Shown: positions 1 to 7,351 of the stretch, piece by piece
Numbering within the stretch: the stretch's first letter is position 1
Layout: every line of letters starts with the position of its first letter
Translations under genes and position numbers: made by a program
Notes under the pieces: model-generated
Told to the model about the DNA's origin: nothing
Seen by the model: the letters and a program-made list of their open reading frames with translations, nothing else
Database searches by the model: none
Assembly: GCA_005772945.1 (NCBI GenBank)
Contig: SXIE01000416.1
Coordinates: 1-37,374, forward strand
Direction: 5' to 3'
Length of the DNA: 37,374 nt
From: Pseudomonadota bacterium
GTDB lineage: Bacteria; Myxococcota; UBA9042; PHBI01

Positions 1-106
1 AGATGCCCTTCGCTTCCGCGACGGCACCGAACTGTTCGAACGCCTGCTTGAGACCGGCATCGGTGGTCACCCAATTGAGCCCACCGACAAAAAGTTTCTT
101 CGACAT
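1..106 (-). CDS. RRM-type RNA-binding protein (5' part only)
   Basis: Only the first 35 codons are in the window; the gene runs off the left edge. The N-terminus reads MSKKLFVGGLNW, the typical start of a small bacterial RNA-recognition-motif protein, where KLFVGGL is the RNP2 strand that contacts RNA. A helix rich in acidic and Gln residues follows (residues 16-26), then the start of strand 2. The start codon has a GA-rich stretch just upstream (TGAGGGTC before ATG). In bacteria such glycine-rich RRM proteins are small cytoplasmic RNA binders, often cold- or stress-induced; that role is family knowledge. The rest of the RRM, including RNP1, cannot be seen. Confidence 0.85.
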   Translation of the reverse strand, partial: MSKKLFVGGLNWVTTDAGLKQAFEQFGAVAEAKGI

Positions 107-495
107 GACCCTCAACCCTGACTAGGCGAGCACCGTCCGGGTGCGCGCGCGCGATTGGCACCATCCAGGCCCGAGAAACCGACAATGTCCGGCGCGATCG
201 GCCACCCCGTCGACCGCGCCCGCCCGTGGCCGGCCGCGCTCTGGTGGGAGCCTGCTCTCCTCGGAAGAGCAGGCGAACGCTCGATTCCGTAGCATAGGGT
301 CCGAGCGCCGCCTAGGTGGGGGCCGCCGGTTTCGACATCTTTGTCTGCCGGGTGGCGCGAGCGGGACTTTAGTGCTGTAGGTACGACGACAACTTCTGTT
401 ACGCGATACTTGCCACGAATTAGAGGTTTATCTACTAGCGACAGAGAGATCATGGCCGGGTTGCCGTCGCGCCGCGATTCGGTTCTCATGCCTCC
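107..495. other. Divergent intergenic region, no gene seen
   Basis: This 389-bp stretch separates the leftward RRM gene from the rightward DUF58 operon, so it should hold both promoters. Its right part (about 370-450) is clearly more AT-rich than the surroundings. Short open frames here look like chance frames without a ribosome site or recognisable product. Apart from one sigma-70-like candidate (410-438) I see no convincing regulatory site or RNA gene. Confidence 0.5.
410..438 (+). promoter_or_regulatory. Candidate sigma-70-type promoter for the DUF58 operon
   Basis: TTGCCA (410-415, five of six matches to TTGACA) is followed after 17 bp by TACTAG (433-438, three of six matches to TATAAT) in the AT-rich part of the intergenic region. 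It would give a leader of roughly 50 nt before the start at 496. The -10 match is poor, so this is a weak prediction. Confidence 0.3.
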
Positions 496-1812
496 GTGCA
501 CCCCTCGCGCCGCGCCGTTCTCATCGTTGCCGCTGCGACCGTCTTGGCGGTCGTGCCGGTGCTGATCGCGCCGGCGCTGTGGGCGCTCTGGCTCGCGTGC
601 TGGGCGGGGCTGGTGCTGGGTCTGGTCGCCGATCTCTTCTTCACGGCGCACCCGAGTGCGCTCGAGTTGCAGGTGGCCACGCCGGAGGTGCTCTACGTCG
701 GCCATGCGGCGACGCTCGAGGTGCGCCTGCGTTGGGCCCATGGCTGGCAGGCCGCGATCCATGCCTGGGTGCGGCCGGATCTGTCGCCGACGCTCGTCGC
801 CGCCGAGCGGCAGCGGGCCGAGATCCGTCGTGGCGATCGGCAGACGGTCCTTCACTTCGATCTGCGCGCGCGGCGCCGCGGCGAGGCGCATATCGAGCGC
901 GTGTGGCTGAGCTGGCGCGGGCCGCTCGGGCTCTTGCAGCGCACGCTCGTCGTGGTCGTCGACCGCCGCGTCGAGGCCGTGCCGAACATCTCGGCCGTGC
1001 GCCAGCTGGCGCTCAAGTTCGCGGCGCGCGAGCACAGGAGCGGGCTGCGCATCGAGCGCTACCTCGGGGACGGCACCGAGTTCGACTCGCTGCGCGACTT
1101 CATGCCCGGCCTCGACCGGCGCAGCATCGATTGGAAGGCGTCGGCGCGACACACGCATCTGCTCGCGCGCCACTTCCGCGCCGAGCGCAATCGGCAGGTC
1201 ATCGTCGCGCTCGACACCGGGCACCTCATGGCCGAGCCGCTGGGCGGCGTGCCGCGCGTCGACCACGCCATCCACGCGGCGCTGCTCCTGGCGTTCGTGT
1301 CAGTGCGCTCGGGTGATCGGGTCGGGCTCTTCGCGTTCGACGAAAAGCCGGGCACGTTCACGGAGCCGCGCGCCGGGATGGGCGCCTTCCGAAACATGCT
1401 CGCGGTCTCGGGCGGGCTCGCGTACAGCGATTCCGAGACGAACTTCACGCTGGGCCTGACGGCGCTGCTTCAGCGCCTCCATCGGCGTTCGCTGGTCGTC
1501 GTGATGACCGACTTCGTGGACGCCACGACCGCCGAGCTGATGGTCGAGAACCTCCAGCGACTGGCCGCGCGGCACCTGGTCGTCTTCGTGTCGCTGCGCG
1601 ATCCGCTGCTCGAGCGCGTGTCCGCGGCGGCGCCGGCAGACCTCATCGCCCTGCAACGATCGGTGGTGGCCGACGCCGCGGTGCGCGAGCGCGAGGTCGT
1701 TTTGTCGCGACTCCGGCGCCGCGGGGTGCTGTGTCTGGACTCGGATCCGACGCACGTCGACACGCGCCTCCTGAATCAGTACCTCGAGATCAAACGCCGT
1801 GAGCTCGTCTGA
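496..1812 (+). CDS. DUF58 domain protein (von Willebrand A-like fold)
   Basis: A 438-residue protein with two N-terminal membrane segments (about 8-25 and 27-48), a beta-rich part, then the DUF58 signature: GDGTEFDSLRDF (191-202), followed by RRSIDWKASAR (208-218). After it comes a von Willebrand A-like fold in which the MIDAS Asp position reads VALDTGHLM (237-245), so the usual DxSxS is not intact. The start is a GTG at 496, the first in-frame start; no strong ribosome site precedes it. Its stop overlaps the next gene. DUF58 proteins usually sit beside a MoxR AAA+ ATPase and are thought to act in assembly or maturation of envelope complexes. No MoxR gene lies in this window. Confidence 0.88.
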   Translation: MHPSRRAVLIVAAATVLAVVPVLIAPALWALWLACWAGLVLGLVADLFFTAHPSALELQVATPEVLYVGHAATLEVRLRWAHGWQAAIHAWVRPDLSPTLVAAERQRAEIRRGDRQTVLHFDLRARRRGEAHIERVWLSWRGPLGLLQRTLVVVVDRRVEAVPNISAVRQLALKFAAREHRSGLRIERYLGDGTEFDSLRDFMPGLDRRSIDWKASARHTHLLARHFRAERNRQVIVALDTGHLMAEPLGGVPRVDHAIHAALLLAFVSVRSGDRVGLFAFDEKPGTFTEPRAGMGAFRNMLAVSGGLAYSDSETNFTLGLTALLQRLHRRSLVVVMTDFVDATTAELMVENLQRLAARHLVVFVSLRDPLLERVSAAAPADLIALQRSVVADAAVREREVVLSRLRRRGVLCLDSDPTHVDTRLLNQYLEIKRRELV

Positions 1813-2858
1813 TGAGCGACTTCCGCCTCAAGTCCTATGAGTTCCGCCGCGAGCGCGAAAAGAGCTGGCACGAGCTCGGCGAGCTGGTGACGCGCGTCGA
1901 GCGGCGCGGGCTCCATAAGCTCACGGCCGAGGAGCTGCAGCGCTTGCCGCAGCTCTATCGCGGGGTCCTCTCGTCGCTGTCGGTGGCGCGCGCGATCTCG
2001 CTGGACAAGAACGTCATCGCGTTTCTCGACGGCCTGGCGACGCGCGCCTACTTCGCGATCTACGCGCGGCGGCGCGGGTTCTTGCGGGCGATCGGGACGT
2101 TCTTCGCCGAGACATTTCCGGTGGCGGTACGGCGGATCCGCTGGGCCTTCGCGCTGTCGCTCGTCGTGATGCTGCTCGGGGTGCTGACCGGGTACGCGCT
2201 GACCGATCAGGATCCGGATCGCTACTACGCGTTCGTGCCGGAGGCGCAGGCCCAAGGGCGGACGCCCGAGTCGAGCGCGGAGGACCTCGAGGCGATCCTG
2301 TATCAAGACGTCGACGAGGGCGGCGCGCTCGCGCACCTGGCGGCGTTCCTCTTCACGAACAATGCGCGCATCGGGATTTTGTGCTTCGCGCTCGGCTTCG
2401 CGGCGGGCGTCCCGGTCCTGTTGCTCCTCTTCACGAACGGGGCGGCGCTCGGGGCGATGTGGGCGCTCTATGCGTCCAAGGGGCTCGGGCTCGACTTCTT
2501 TGCGTGGGTCATGCCGCATGGCGTGACCGAGCTCCTGGCGATCGTTTTGTGCGGCGCGGCGGGACTCTCGATCGGCTATGGCGTCGTCTTCCCAGGGCGC
2601 TATCGACGGCTCGACAACGTGGCTATCCGCGGGCGACAGGCCGCCGCGATCGCGATGGGGGCAGTCGCGATGCTGTTCGTCGCGGCGCTCATCGAGGGCA
2701 TCCTGCGACAGGTCGTGCAGGCGATCGACTTCCGCATCGCCGTGTTGTCGGTCACGGCGATCGGCTGGACCGCGTATTTCGTGCTCGCGGGCCGGCGGCG
2801 CGAGCGCGCCGAGGCGGAGGCCATGCAGGCGCTCGCTCTCGAAGCGAGCCCACCGTGA
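1812..2858 (+). CDS. Stage II sporulation protein M family (SpoIIM/DUF95) membrane protein
   Basis: A 348-residue protein with an N-terminal helical cytoplasmic part (1-108), a membrane segment (about 111-130), a loop, and then a hydrophobic core carrying the family motifs NNARIGILCFALG and PHGVTELLAI, with further membrane segments to the C-terminus. It overlaps the DUF58 stop codon (start 1812) and the following gene by 4 bp, so the three genes are probably translated together. In Bacillus SpoIIM acts with SpoIID/SpoIIP in cell-wall remodelling during engulfment. In non-sporulating bacteria the family commonly accompanies RDD and DUF58 proteins in an uncharacterised envelope module. Nothing here indicates sporulation as such. 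Confidence 0.88.
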   Translation: MSDFRLKSYEFRREREKSWHELGELVTRVERRGLHKLTAEELQRLPQLYRGVLSSLSVARAISLDKNVIAFLDGLATRAYFAIYARRRGFLRAIGTFFAETFPVAVRRIRWAFALSLVVMLLGVLTGYALTDQDPDRYYAFVPEAQAQGRTPESSAEDLEAILYQDVDEGGALAHLAAFLFTNNARIGILCFALGFAAGVPVLLLLFTNGAALGAMWALYASKGLGLDFFAWVMPHGVTELLAIVLCGAAGLSIGYGVVFPGRYRRLDNVAIRGRQAAAIAMGAVAMLFVAALIEGILRQVVQAIDFRIAVLSVTAIGWTAYFVLAGRRRERAEAEAMQALALEASPP

Positions 2859-3730
2859 CCGGACGCCGGCTCCTGCTCCCGACCCCGGACGAGGTGCCGC
2901 TGGTCTTCACCGTCGCGCCGGCGTCGTCGCGCCTGCTCGCGTACCTCTTGGACCTCACGGTGTTCAGCGCGCTGTCGGCGATCTGCGGTTCGCTGGTGCT
3001 GTGGATCGCCGACGACCTCGCGCCGCACGAGCTGTTCGCGCTCGTGACGATCCCGATCTTCAACATCTACTTCATCGGGTCGGAGCTGCGTTGGCAGGGT
3101 CGGACGCTTGGCAAGCGGGTCCTCGGGATCCGGGTCGTCGCGCGCGACGGCGGACCGCTGACGTCGGATCTGGTCTTCGCGCGCAACCTGACGCGGATGT
3201 TCGAGACGTTTCTGCCGGTCTTCGCGCTGCTCGAGCCGCGCATGATCGGGCTCGAGTCGAACGGGTGGATCGTGATCGGCTGGCTGTGGCTCGGGATCAT
3301 CCACCTGCTTCCGCTGCTCAATCGGTACCAGGCGCGGGTTGGCGATCTGGTGGCCGGGACGATCGTCGTGGAGTCGCCGACCGAGGCGCTGCTCCAGGAT
3401 CTGGTGGCGAGCGGCGAGGGGCCGGTGGTGGCACGGCCCGGGGTCGGGGCGAGTCCGCCGCGCTACGCGTTCACCAAGGAACAGCTCGATACCTATGGGA
3501 TCCACGAGCTGCAGATCCTCGAAGATGTCCTAAGGCGCTATCCGAAGAGCGTCGAGGACGAGCTGCTGGTGACCATCGCCGATCGCATCCAAGCCAAGCT
3601 GAAATGGCGCCCGGCGGAAGGTCAGGACGTCGACACGCACGCGTTCCTGATGGCGTTCTATGCGGCGCAGCGGGCGCGCCTCGAGCAGGAGCTCTTGTTC
3701 GGCAAGCGGCGCGAGCGCAAGCGCCGCTGA
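2855..3730 (+). CDS. RDD family membrane protein with C-terminal extension
   Basis: The gene starts at GTG 2855 inside the GTGA overlap with the SpoIIM-like gene; an earlier in-frame start would run far into that gene. The 291-residue product has the RDD layout: the Arg/Asp motif SRLLAYLLDL (about residues 24-33), two membrane helices, the loop RTLGKRVLGIRVV, and RVGDLVAGTIVV after the last helix. From about residue 195 there is a roughly 95-residue hydrophilic, helical C-terminal extension ending in a basic tail (KRRERKRR) that is not part of the RDD core. RDD proteins are often treated as possible transporters or ion exchangers, but the function in this operon context is unknown. Confidence 0.85.
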   Translation: MTGRRLLLPTPDEVPLVFTVAPASSRLLAYLLDLTVFSALSAICGSLVLWIADDLAPHELFALVTIPIFNIYFIGSELRWQGRTLGKRVLGIRVVARDGGPLTSDLVFARNLTRMFETFLPVFALLEPRMIGLESNGWIVIGWLWLGIIHLLPLLNRYQARVGDLVAGTIVVESPTEALLQDLVASGEGPVVARPGVGASPPRYAFTKEQLDTYGIHELQILEDVLRRYPKSVEDELLVTIADRIQAKLKWRPAEGQDVDTHAFLMAFYAAQRARLEQELLFGKRRERKRR

Positions 3731-3865
3731 GACACGCACAGCTGGCGGGTGAGCGCACGTTCGCGGTCGGTCAAAACTTTGGCCTCACGATCGGCGGACG
3801 AAGTGCCGAGCGCAGATCCGAGTAGGGGTTCTAGTCTCCGGGGTCGAGAGGCGACCGGCGCGAGG

Positions 3866-3886
3866 CTTGGCCGCGGCGTGGCCAAG
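3866..3886 (+). promoter_or_regulatory. Hairpin overlapping the Shine-Dalgarno sequence of the next gene
   Basis: CTTGGCC and GGCCAAG form a perfect 7-bp stem with a 7-nt loop. The 3' arm contains the start of the AAGGAG ribosome site (3884-3889) of the gene at 3897, so when folded it would hide the site. It could limit translation. The pairing is seen directly; the role is inferred. Confidence 0.4.
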
Positions 3887-3896
3887 GAGTTCCGCG

Positions 3897-4574
3897 ATGA
3901 AACACGTGCTGGAGCAAAGCGACGGCACGGCGTCGGGGGCGAAGCCGTCGAAGGAGCGCGCGGAGCGCTTGACCGCCGGGGGTGAGCAGGCGACGGGGCA
4001 GACGCGGCGCTATCAACGCGCGCGCAAGGCGCTCGCGACAACGCTCGCACAGGAGGCGACGCAGAGCTTCGAGGCGCCCTCCAATCGCGGCGTGCGGACG
4101 CGCGTCAAGACGAACACCGACACGCAGAGTGGCGCGCCGCGGCCCGGGATGTTGCCCGCGGGGATTCGGCCGGGGGCCGAGCTGAAGTCGAATGAGATGG
4201 GGGGGATCGCGGCGGGCGACGCGCCGCGCGCGCTGCGGGAACCGGACGAGATGCGGGCGCGCGGGCCCCGGGTCAGCGCGGCAATGGCGGACCCGGCGGC
4301 CAGGGCGAGTATTCGGCGCGAGGCGGAGGTCGCGCGCGAGGACCGCCAGCCGCTGGGGCGCGACGCGCTATCGCGTGTTCCACTCAGGCGCGATCCGCTT
4401 CGGGTCGAGACGCGCTATCTCGGTCGGCCGAAGGACGCTCCGGGCGCGGGGCGAGCGGGCGCGGGCGCAGGCGTCGGCGAGGCGAGAGAGGAGGGACACG
4501 GGGGTTGGATCGCGGCGATGGTGCTGGCGATCGTGGCGTTGGGCGCGTCGATCTACGTCGCGTTTGGGCGCTGA
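3897..4574 (+). CDS. Hypothetical tail-anchored, Arg/Ala-rich protein
   Basis: I do not recognise this 225-residue protein. It is hydrophilic, rich in Arg, Ala, Gly and Glu, probably largely disordered, and ends in one hydrophobic helix (GGWIAAMVLAIVALGASIY) with only a few residues after it, as in a C-terminally anchored protein facing the cytoplasm. The ATG at 3897 is chosen because AAGGAG lies 7 nt upstream; another in-frame ATG 10 codons earlier lacks such a site. Residues 3-23 (from HVLEQSDGTASG) are encoded by a short repeat that recurs at 19546, outside any gene. So either the repeat was recruited into the N-terminus or the true start lies downstream. It follows the DUF58-SpoIIM-RDD genes after 166 bp on the same strand and may or may not be co-transcribed. 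Confidence 0.6.
   Translation: MKHVLEQSDGTASGAKPSKERAERLTAGGEQATGQTRRYQRARKALATTLAQEATQSFEAPSNRGVRTRVKTNTDTQSGAPRPGMLPAGIRPGAELKSNEMGGIAAGDAPRALREPDEMRARGPRVSAAMADPAARASIRREAEVAREDRQPLGRDALSRVPLRRDPLRVETRYLGRPKDAPGAGRAGAGAGVGEAREEGHGGWIAAMVLAIVALGASIYVAFGR
3903..3966 (+). repeat. Short dispersed repeat, copy A (within a coding start)
   Basis: This 64-bp segment matches 19546-19609 at 56 of 64 positions by hand alignment. Its centre is a hairpin with a GAA loop (TCGGGGGC-GAA-GCCGTCGA), whose stem is imperfect here and perfect in the other copy. This copy lies in the first codons of the hypothetical gene at 3897 and stays in frame. Confidence 0.75.
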
Positions 4575-4595
4575 CCGCTTGCGGCGCTCGCGTGG

Positions 4596-5477
4596 TCAGG
4601 CGGCCGAGCGCGCGCCGGGTCGAGGTTTCGCGCCGAACATCACGCGCGCGACGAGCCAGTCGACCAGCGGCGTCGGCAGGAGGTTGAGCGACGCGAGCAT
4701 GAGCCGGGAGCTGGCGGGCGCGACATAGCGCGCGCGCGGTCGGCGCGCTTCGATCGCGTCGGTGATCGCCTTCGAAATGACGATCGGATCGCCGACGAAG
4801 CGATGGCTCAGGTCGAGCATCTTGTCGCCACGTGCGAGGAGGTCGGCATACGGCGAGTTCGGATCGCGATAGGCGTCGGCCGCGTCATTGGCGCGCGCGC
4901 CGAACTCGGACTTGATCGGCCCGGGCTCGATGACGGCGACGCCGACGCCGAAGCTGAGCAGCTCGCGGCGCAGCGTGTCGGAGAGCGCTTCCACCGCGAA
5001 TTTGGTCGCGTGATAGGCGCCGCCGAGCGGGAATACGAAGCGACCGCCGACCGAGCTGACATTCACGATGCGGCCCGCGCGACGCTCGCGCATCGCCGGA
5101 AGAAACGCGCGCGTCACCGCGAGCAGACCGAAGACGTTCGTATCGAACTGCTTGCGCAGGTCGACATCGGTCAGGGCTTCGAGCGGCGCGAATTGACCGA
5201 AGCCGGCGTTGTTGACGAGCGCGTCCAGGCCGTGTCCGTCCGTGAGCGTGTCCACGGCGCGGGCGGCGGCGGCGATCGACGCGGCGCTCGTGACGTCGAG
5301 GACGAGCGTGTCGAGCCGCAGCGTCTCGGCGGCGGCTTCGTCGCGCAGCGTCGCGAGCTGTGCTTCGCGACGGCCGGTGGCGATGACGTGATGGCGGCGC
5401 CGGGCCAGGTGCAGGGCGGCGTGGCGACCGATACCGGCGGTGGCGCCGGTGATCAGAATGACGTGGGATGGGGCCAT
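4596..5477 (-). CDS. Short-chain dehydrogenase/reductase (SDR), paralogue 1
   Basis: A 293-residue classical SDR oxidoreductase. It has the Rossmann nucleotide motif TGATAGIG (residues 10-17), TGRRE after strand 2 (NADP-type basic residues), NNAG (89-92), and the catalytic set Ser142, Tyr155 and Lys159 (NVSSVGG, YHATK). The ATG at 5477 is preceded by GGAG at a 7-nt distance; the open frame upstream has no comparable site. The substrate cannot be read from the sequence. It is clearly a paralogue of the gene just upstream (5552-6493): the same motifs and the same C-terminal LPTP..DWLVARVMF. The two are 74 bp apart on one strand and probably share the TetR-controlled transcript. Confidence 0.92.
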   Translation of the reverse strand: MAPSHVILITGATAGIGRHAALHLARRRHHVIATGRREAQLATLRDEAAAETLRLDTLVLDVTSAASIAAAARAVDTLTDGHGLDALVNNAGFGQFAPLEALTDVDLRKQFDTNVFGLLAVTRAFLPAMRERRAGRIVNVSSVGGRFVFPLGGAYHATKFAVEALSDTLRRELLSFGVGVAVIEPGPIKSEFGARANDAADAYRDPNSPYADLLARGDKMLDLSHRFVGDPIVISKAITDAIEARRPRARYVAPASSRLMLASLNLLPTPLVDWLVARVMFGAKPRPGARSAA

Positions 5478-5551
5478 GATGATTCTCCAGAGTCGGGCGT
5501 GGACGGCGCGAGTGGGTCGAAAGCAGCCGCTTCGCGCCCCTCGCGAACAGG

Positions 5552-6493
5552 TCAGGCGGCGAGCTTGGATGGAGGTGCGCCGGCTGCGGCAGGCGCGACG
5601 GCGACGCGGCGCGCGCGACCGGGACGCTTGATTTGGAACATCACGCGCGCGACCAGCCAGTCGAACGCGGGGGTCGGCAGGACGCGCAGGAAGCGGAGCA
5701 ACAGCCACGAGCTGAACGGCCGAACGTAGCGCGCGCGCGGACGGCGGGCTTCGATCGCGTGCGCGATGGCTTTGGAGACGGTCATCGGATCGGCGGCGAA
5801 GCGCTCGTTGAGACCGATGATCTGATCACCGCGCGCCAACATCGCGGCATACGGCGACGCGGGGTCGCGGTAAGCAGCGACGCTGCTGATCGCGCGATCG
5901 GCGAACGCGCTGCGGATCGGCCCGGGCTCGATGATCGACACGCCGACGCCGAAGCCGCGCATCTCCAAGCGCAGCGAATCGGAGAACGCTTCGACCGCGT
6001 ACTTGGTCGCATGGTAGGCGCCGCACAGCGGGAACGAGAGCTGGCCGCCGACCGAGCTGACGTTGACGATGCGGCCCGCGCCGCGCTCGCGCATCGCCGG
6101 CGCGAAGGCGCGCGTGAGCGCGAGCAGGCCAAAGACGTTCGTCTCGAACTGCTTGCGGACGTCGGCGTCGGTGAGCTCCTCGACGGTGCCGAATTGGCCG
6201 TAGCCGGCGTTGTTGACGAGGGCATCGAGGCCGCGACCCGCGGTCAGCGCGTCGACGCTACGCACCGATGCCGCAATCGAGATCGCGCTCGTCACGTCGA
6301 GGACGAGCGTCTCGATCGCGAGGCGCTCGCCCGCCGCTTGGTCACGCAGGCTCGCGAGCGCGTCTTCGCGGCGGCCGGTCGCGATGACGCGATGGCCGCG
6401 GCGGGCTAGGTGCAAGGCGGCGTGGCGGCCGATGCCGGTGGTGGCGCCGGTGATGCGGATGGTCTTCGGGGTCTTCTTGGGGGTCTTGTCCAT
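5552..6493 (-). CDS. Short-chain dehydrogenase/reductase (SDR), paralogue 2
   Basis: A 313-residue classical SDR with TGATTGIG (15-22), NNAG (94-97), catalytic Ser147, Tyr160 and Lys164, and a GPIRS segment following the active-site region. The start at 6493 has AGGAGA 7 nt upstream. Against its neighbour it carries a short Lys-rich N-terminal extension and an Ala/Pro-rich C-terminal tail. A perfect 18-bp palindrome (6523-6540) lies 30 bp before the start, between this gene and the TetR gene, and is the likely operator. Such SDRs reduce or oxidise carbonyl/alcohol groups with NAD(P)H; the actual substrate is unknown. Confidence 0.92.
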   Translation of the reverse strand: MDKTPKKTPKTIRITGATTGIGRHAALHLARRGHRVIATGRREDALASLRDQAAGERLAIETLVLDVTSAISIAASVRSVDALTAGRGLDALVNNAGYGQFGTVEELTDADVRKQFETNVFGLLALTRAFAPAMRERGAGRIVNVSSVGGQLSFPLCGAYHATKYAVEAFSDSLRLEMRGFGVGVSIIEPGPIRSAFADRAISSVAAYRDPASPYAAMLARGDQIIGLNERFAADPMTVSKAIAHAIEARRPRARYVRPFSSWLLLRFLRVLPTPAFDWLVARVMFQIKRPGRARRVAVAPAAAGAPPSKLAA

Positions 6494-6522
6494 GTCGGTT
6501 CTCCTGAACTGCGTCGCGCCGT

Positions 6523-6540
6523 GGAATGAAAGTTCATTCC
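6523..6540 (-). promoter_or_regulatory. TetR-type operator upstream of the SDR pair
   Basis: GGAATGAA-AG-TTCATTCC is a perfect 18-bp palindrome (8-bp arms, 2-bp centre). The same arms, with one change, recur at 7205-7222 just before the TetR gene. Dyads of this GAATGAA type are common TetR-family operators. A weak hairpin (CGGGC, 8-nt loop, GCCCG at 6547-6564) lies between the TetR stop and this site and may end part of the tetR transcript. Confidence 0.7.
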
Positions 6541-6592
6541 CAATTTCGGGCAAAAGAAAGCCCGCGCAGGCAGATGCCTGGCGAGCGAAAAA

Positions 6593-7186
6593 TCAGAGGC
6601 GAATGGCCTCCCAGATGCACTGCTCGCTGTCGGCGATGACGTCGTCGGTGAGCTTCAAGCGCCCTTCCCAAAACGCCTTCATCACGCCCGTGAAGCCACC
6701 CCAGACGAGCGCCATGATGAGCGCCGAGGACACCTTCTTGGTGACGCCCAGGCGCGCGGTCTTTTCGAAGAGGCCCGTCGCGAGGACCTCCATCTGCGCC
6801 GAGCGCTTCTTGCTCTCGACGTCCAGATAGTTCGCGTGATGGTGAAGCTCGAGGAAACGCACGACCTGCGGGTGCTTCTTCGCGAACGCGATGACGCGGG
6901 TCCAGAAGGCGTGAAACTGGTCGCGCGGCGCTTTGTCGAATGGAAAATCCTTGAGCAAGGACTCACCGACAGCGCCCTTGTGGGTCTGGTAGAGCGCGTT
7001 GACGAGCGCTTCTTTGCTCTCGAAGTAGCGATAGATGGTGCCGGCACCGACCTCGGCCTTGGCGGCGACCTCCGGGACCGAAACGCCGTGAAACCCACGC
7101 TCGGCAAACAAAGCCAGGGCGGCCGCCATGATGGCGTCGCGCTTGGGGCCGGACTTGGGGCCAGACTCGGAACCTGGGGGCGGCAT
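6593..7186 (-). CDS. TetR family transcriptional regulator
   Basis: A TetR/AcrR-type repressor of 197 residues from the chosen start. The N-terminal DNA-binding domain is clear: ALALFAERGFHGVSVPEVA followed by GAGTIYRYFESKEALV, the helix-turn-helix and the family-typical YRYF.SKE block. The rest is the variable helical ligand and dimer domain, with a His-rich patch (LELHHHANYL). I place the start at 7186, with GGAG 10 nt upstream. An in-frame ATG at 7219 is possible but has no usable ribosome spacing and lies inside the operator palindrome. It is upstream of and co-directional with the two SDR genes. The two matching palindromes (6523-6540 and 7205-7222) suggest that it represses both itself and the SDR genes. 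Confidence 0.92.
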   Translation of the reverse strand: MPPPGSESGPKSGPKRDAIMAAALALFAERGFHGVSVPEVAAKAEVGAGTIYRYFESKEALVNALYQTHKGAVGESLLKDFPFDKAPRDQFHAFWTRVIAFAKKHPQVVRFLELHHHANYLDVESKKRSAQMEVLATGLFEKTARLGVTKKVSSALIMALVWGGFTGVMKAFWEGRLKLTDDVIADSEQCIWEAIRL

Positions 7187-7204
7187 CGACGGGCGTCTCC
7201 GTGC

Positions 7205-7222
7205 GGAACGAACATTCATTCC
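7205..7222 (-). promoter_or_regulatory. TetR-type operator before the tetR gene
   Basis: GGAACGAA-CA-TTCATTCC has the same arms as 6523-6540 with a single mismatch between its halves. It ends 18 bp before the chosen tetR start (7186) and covers an alternative in-frame ATG at 7219, which argues against that start. Autoregulation is inferred. Confidence 0.62.
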
Positions 7223-7351
7223 TTAGCGACCTGGCGTGAGCCGGTCAACCACAAAATGCACGGGCACGGTCTTGTCTCTGGGACACACGCCCGGCGCTGC
7301 CCGGTGCTTGGCGTGCTTGCAAGGGCGTCCCTCGCGGCATAGCGTCCGCGC

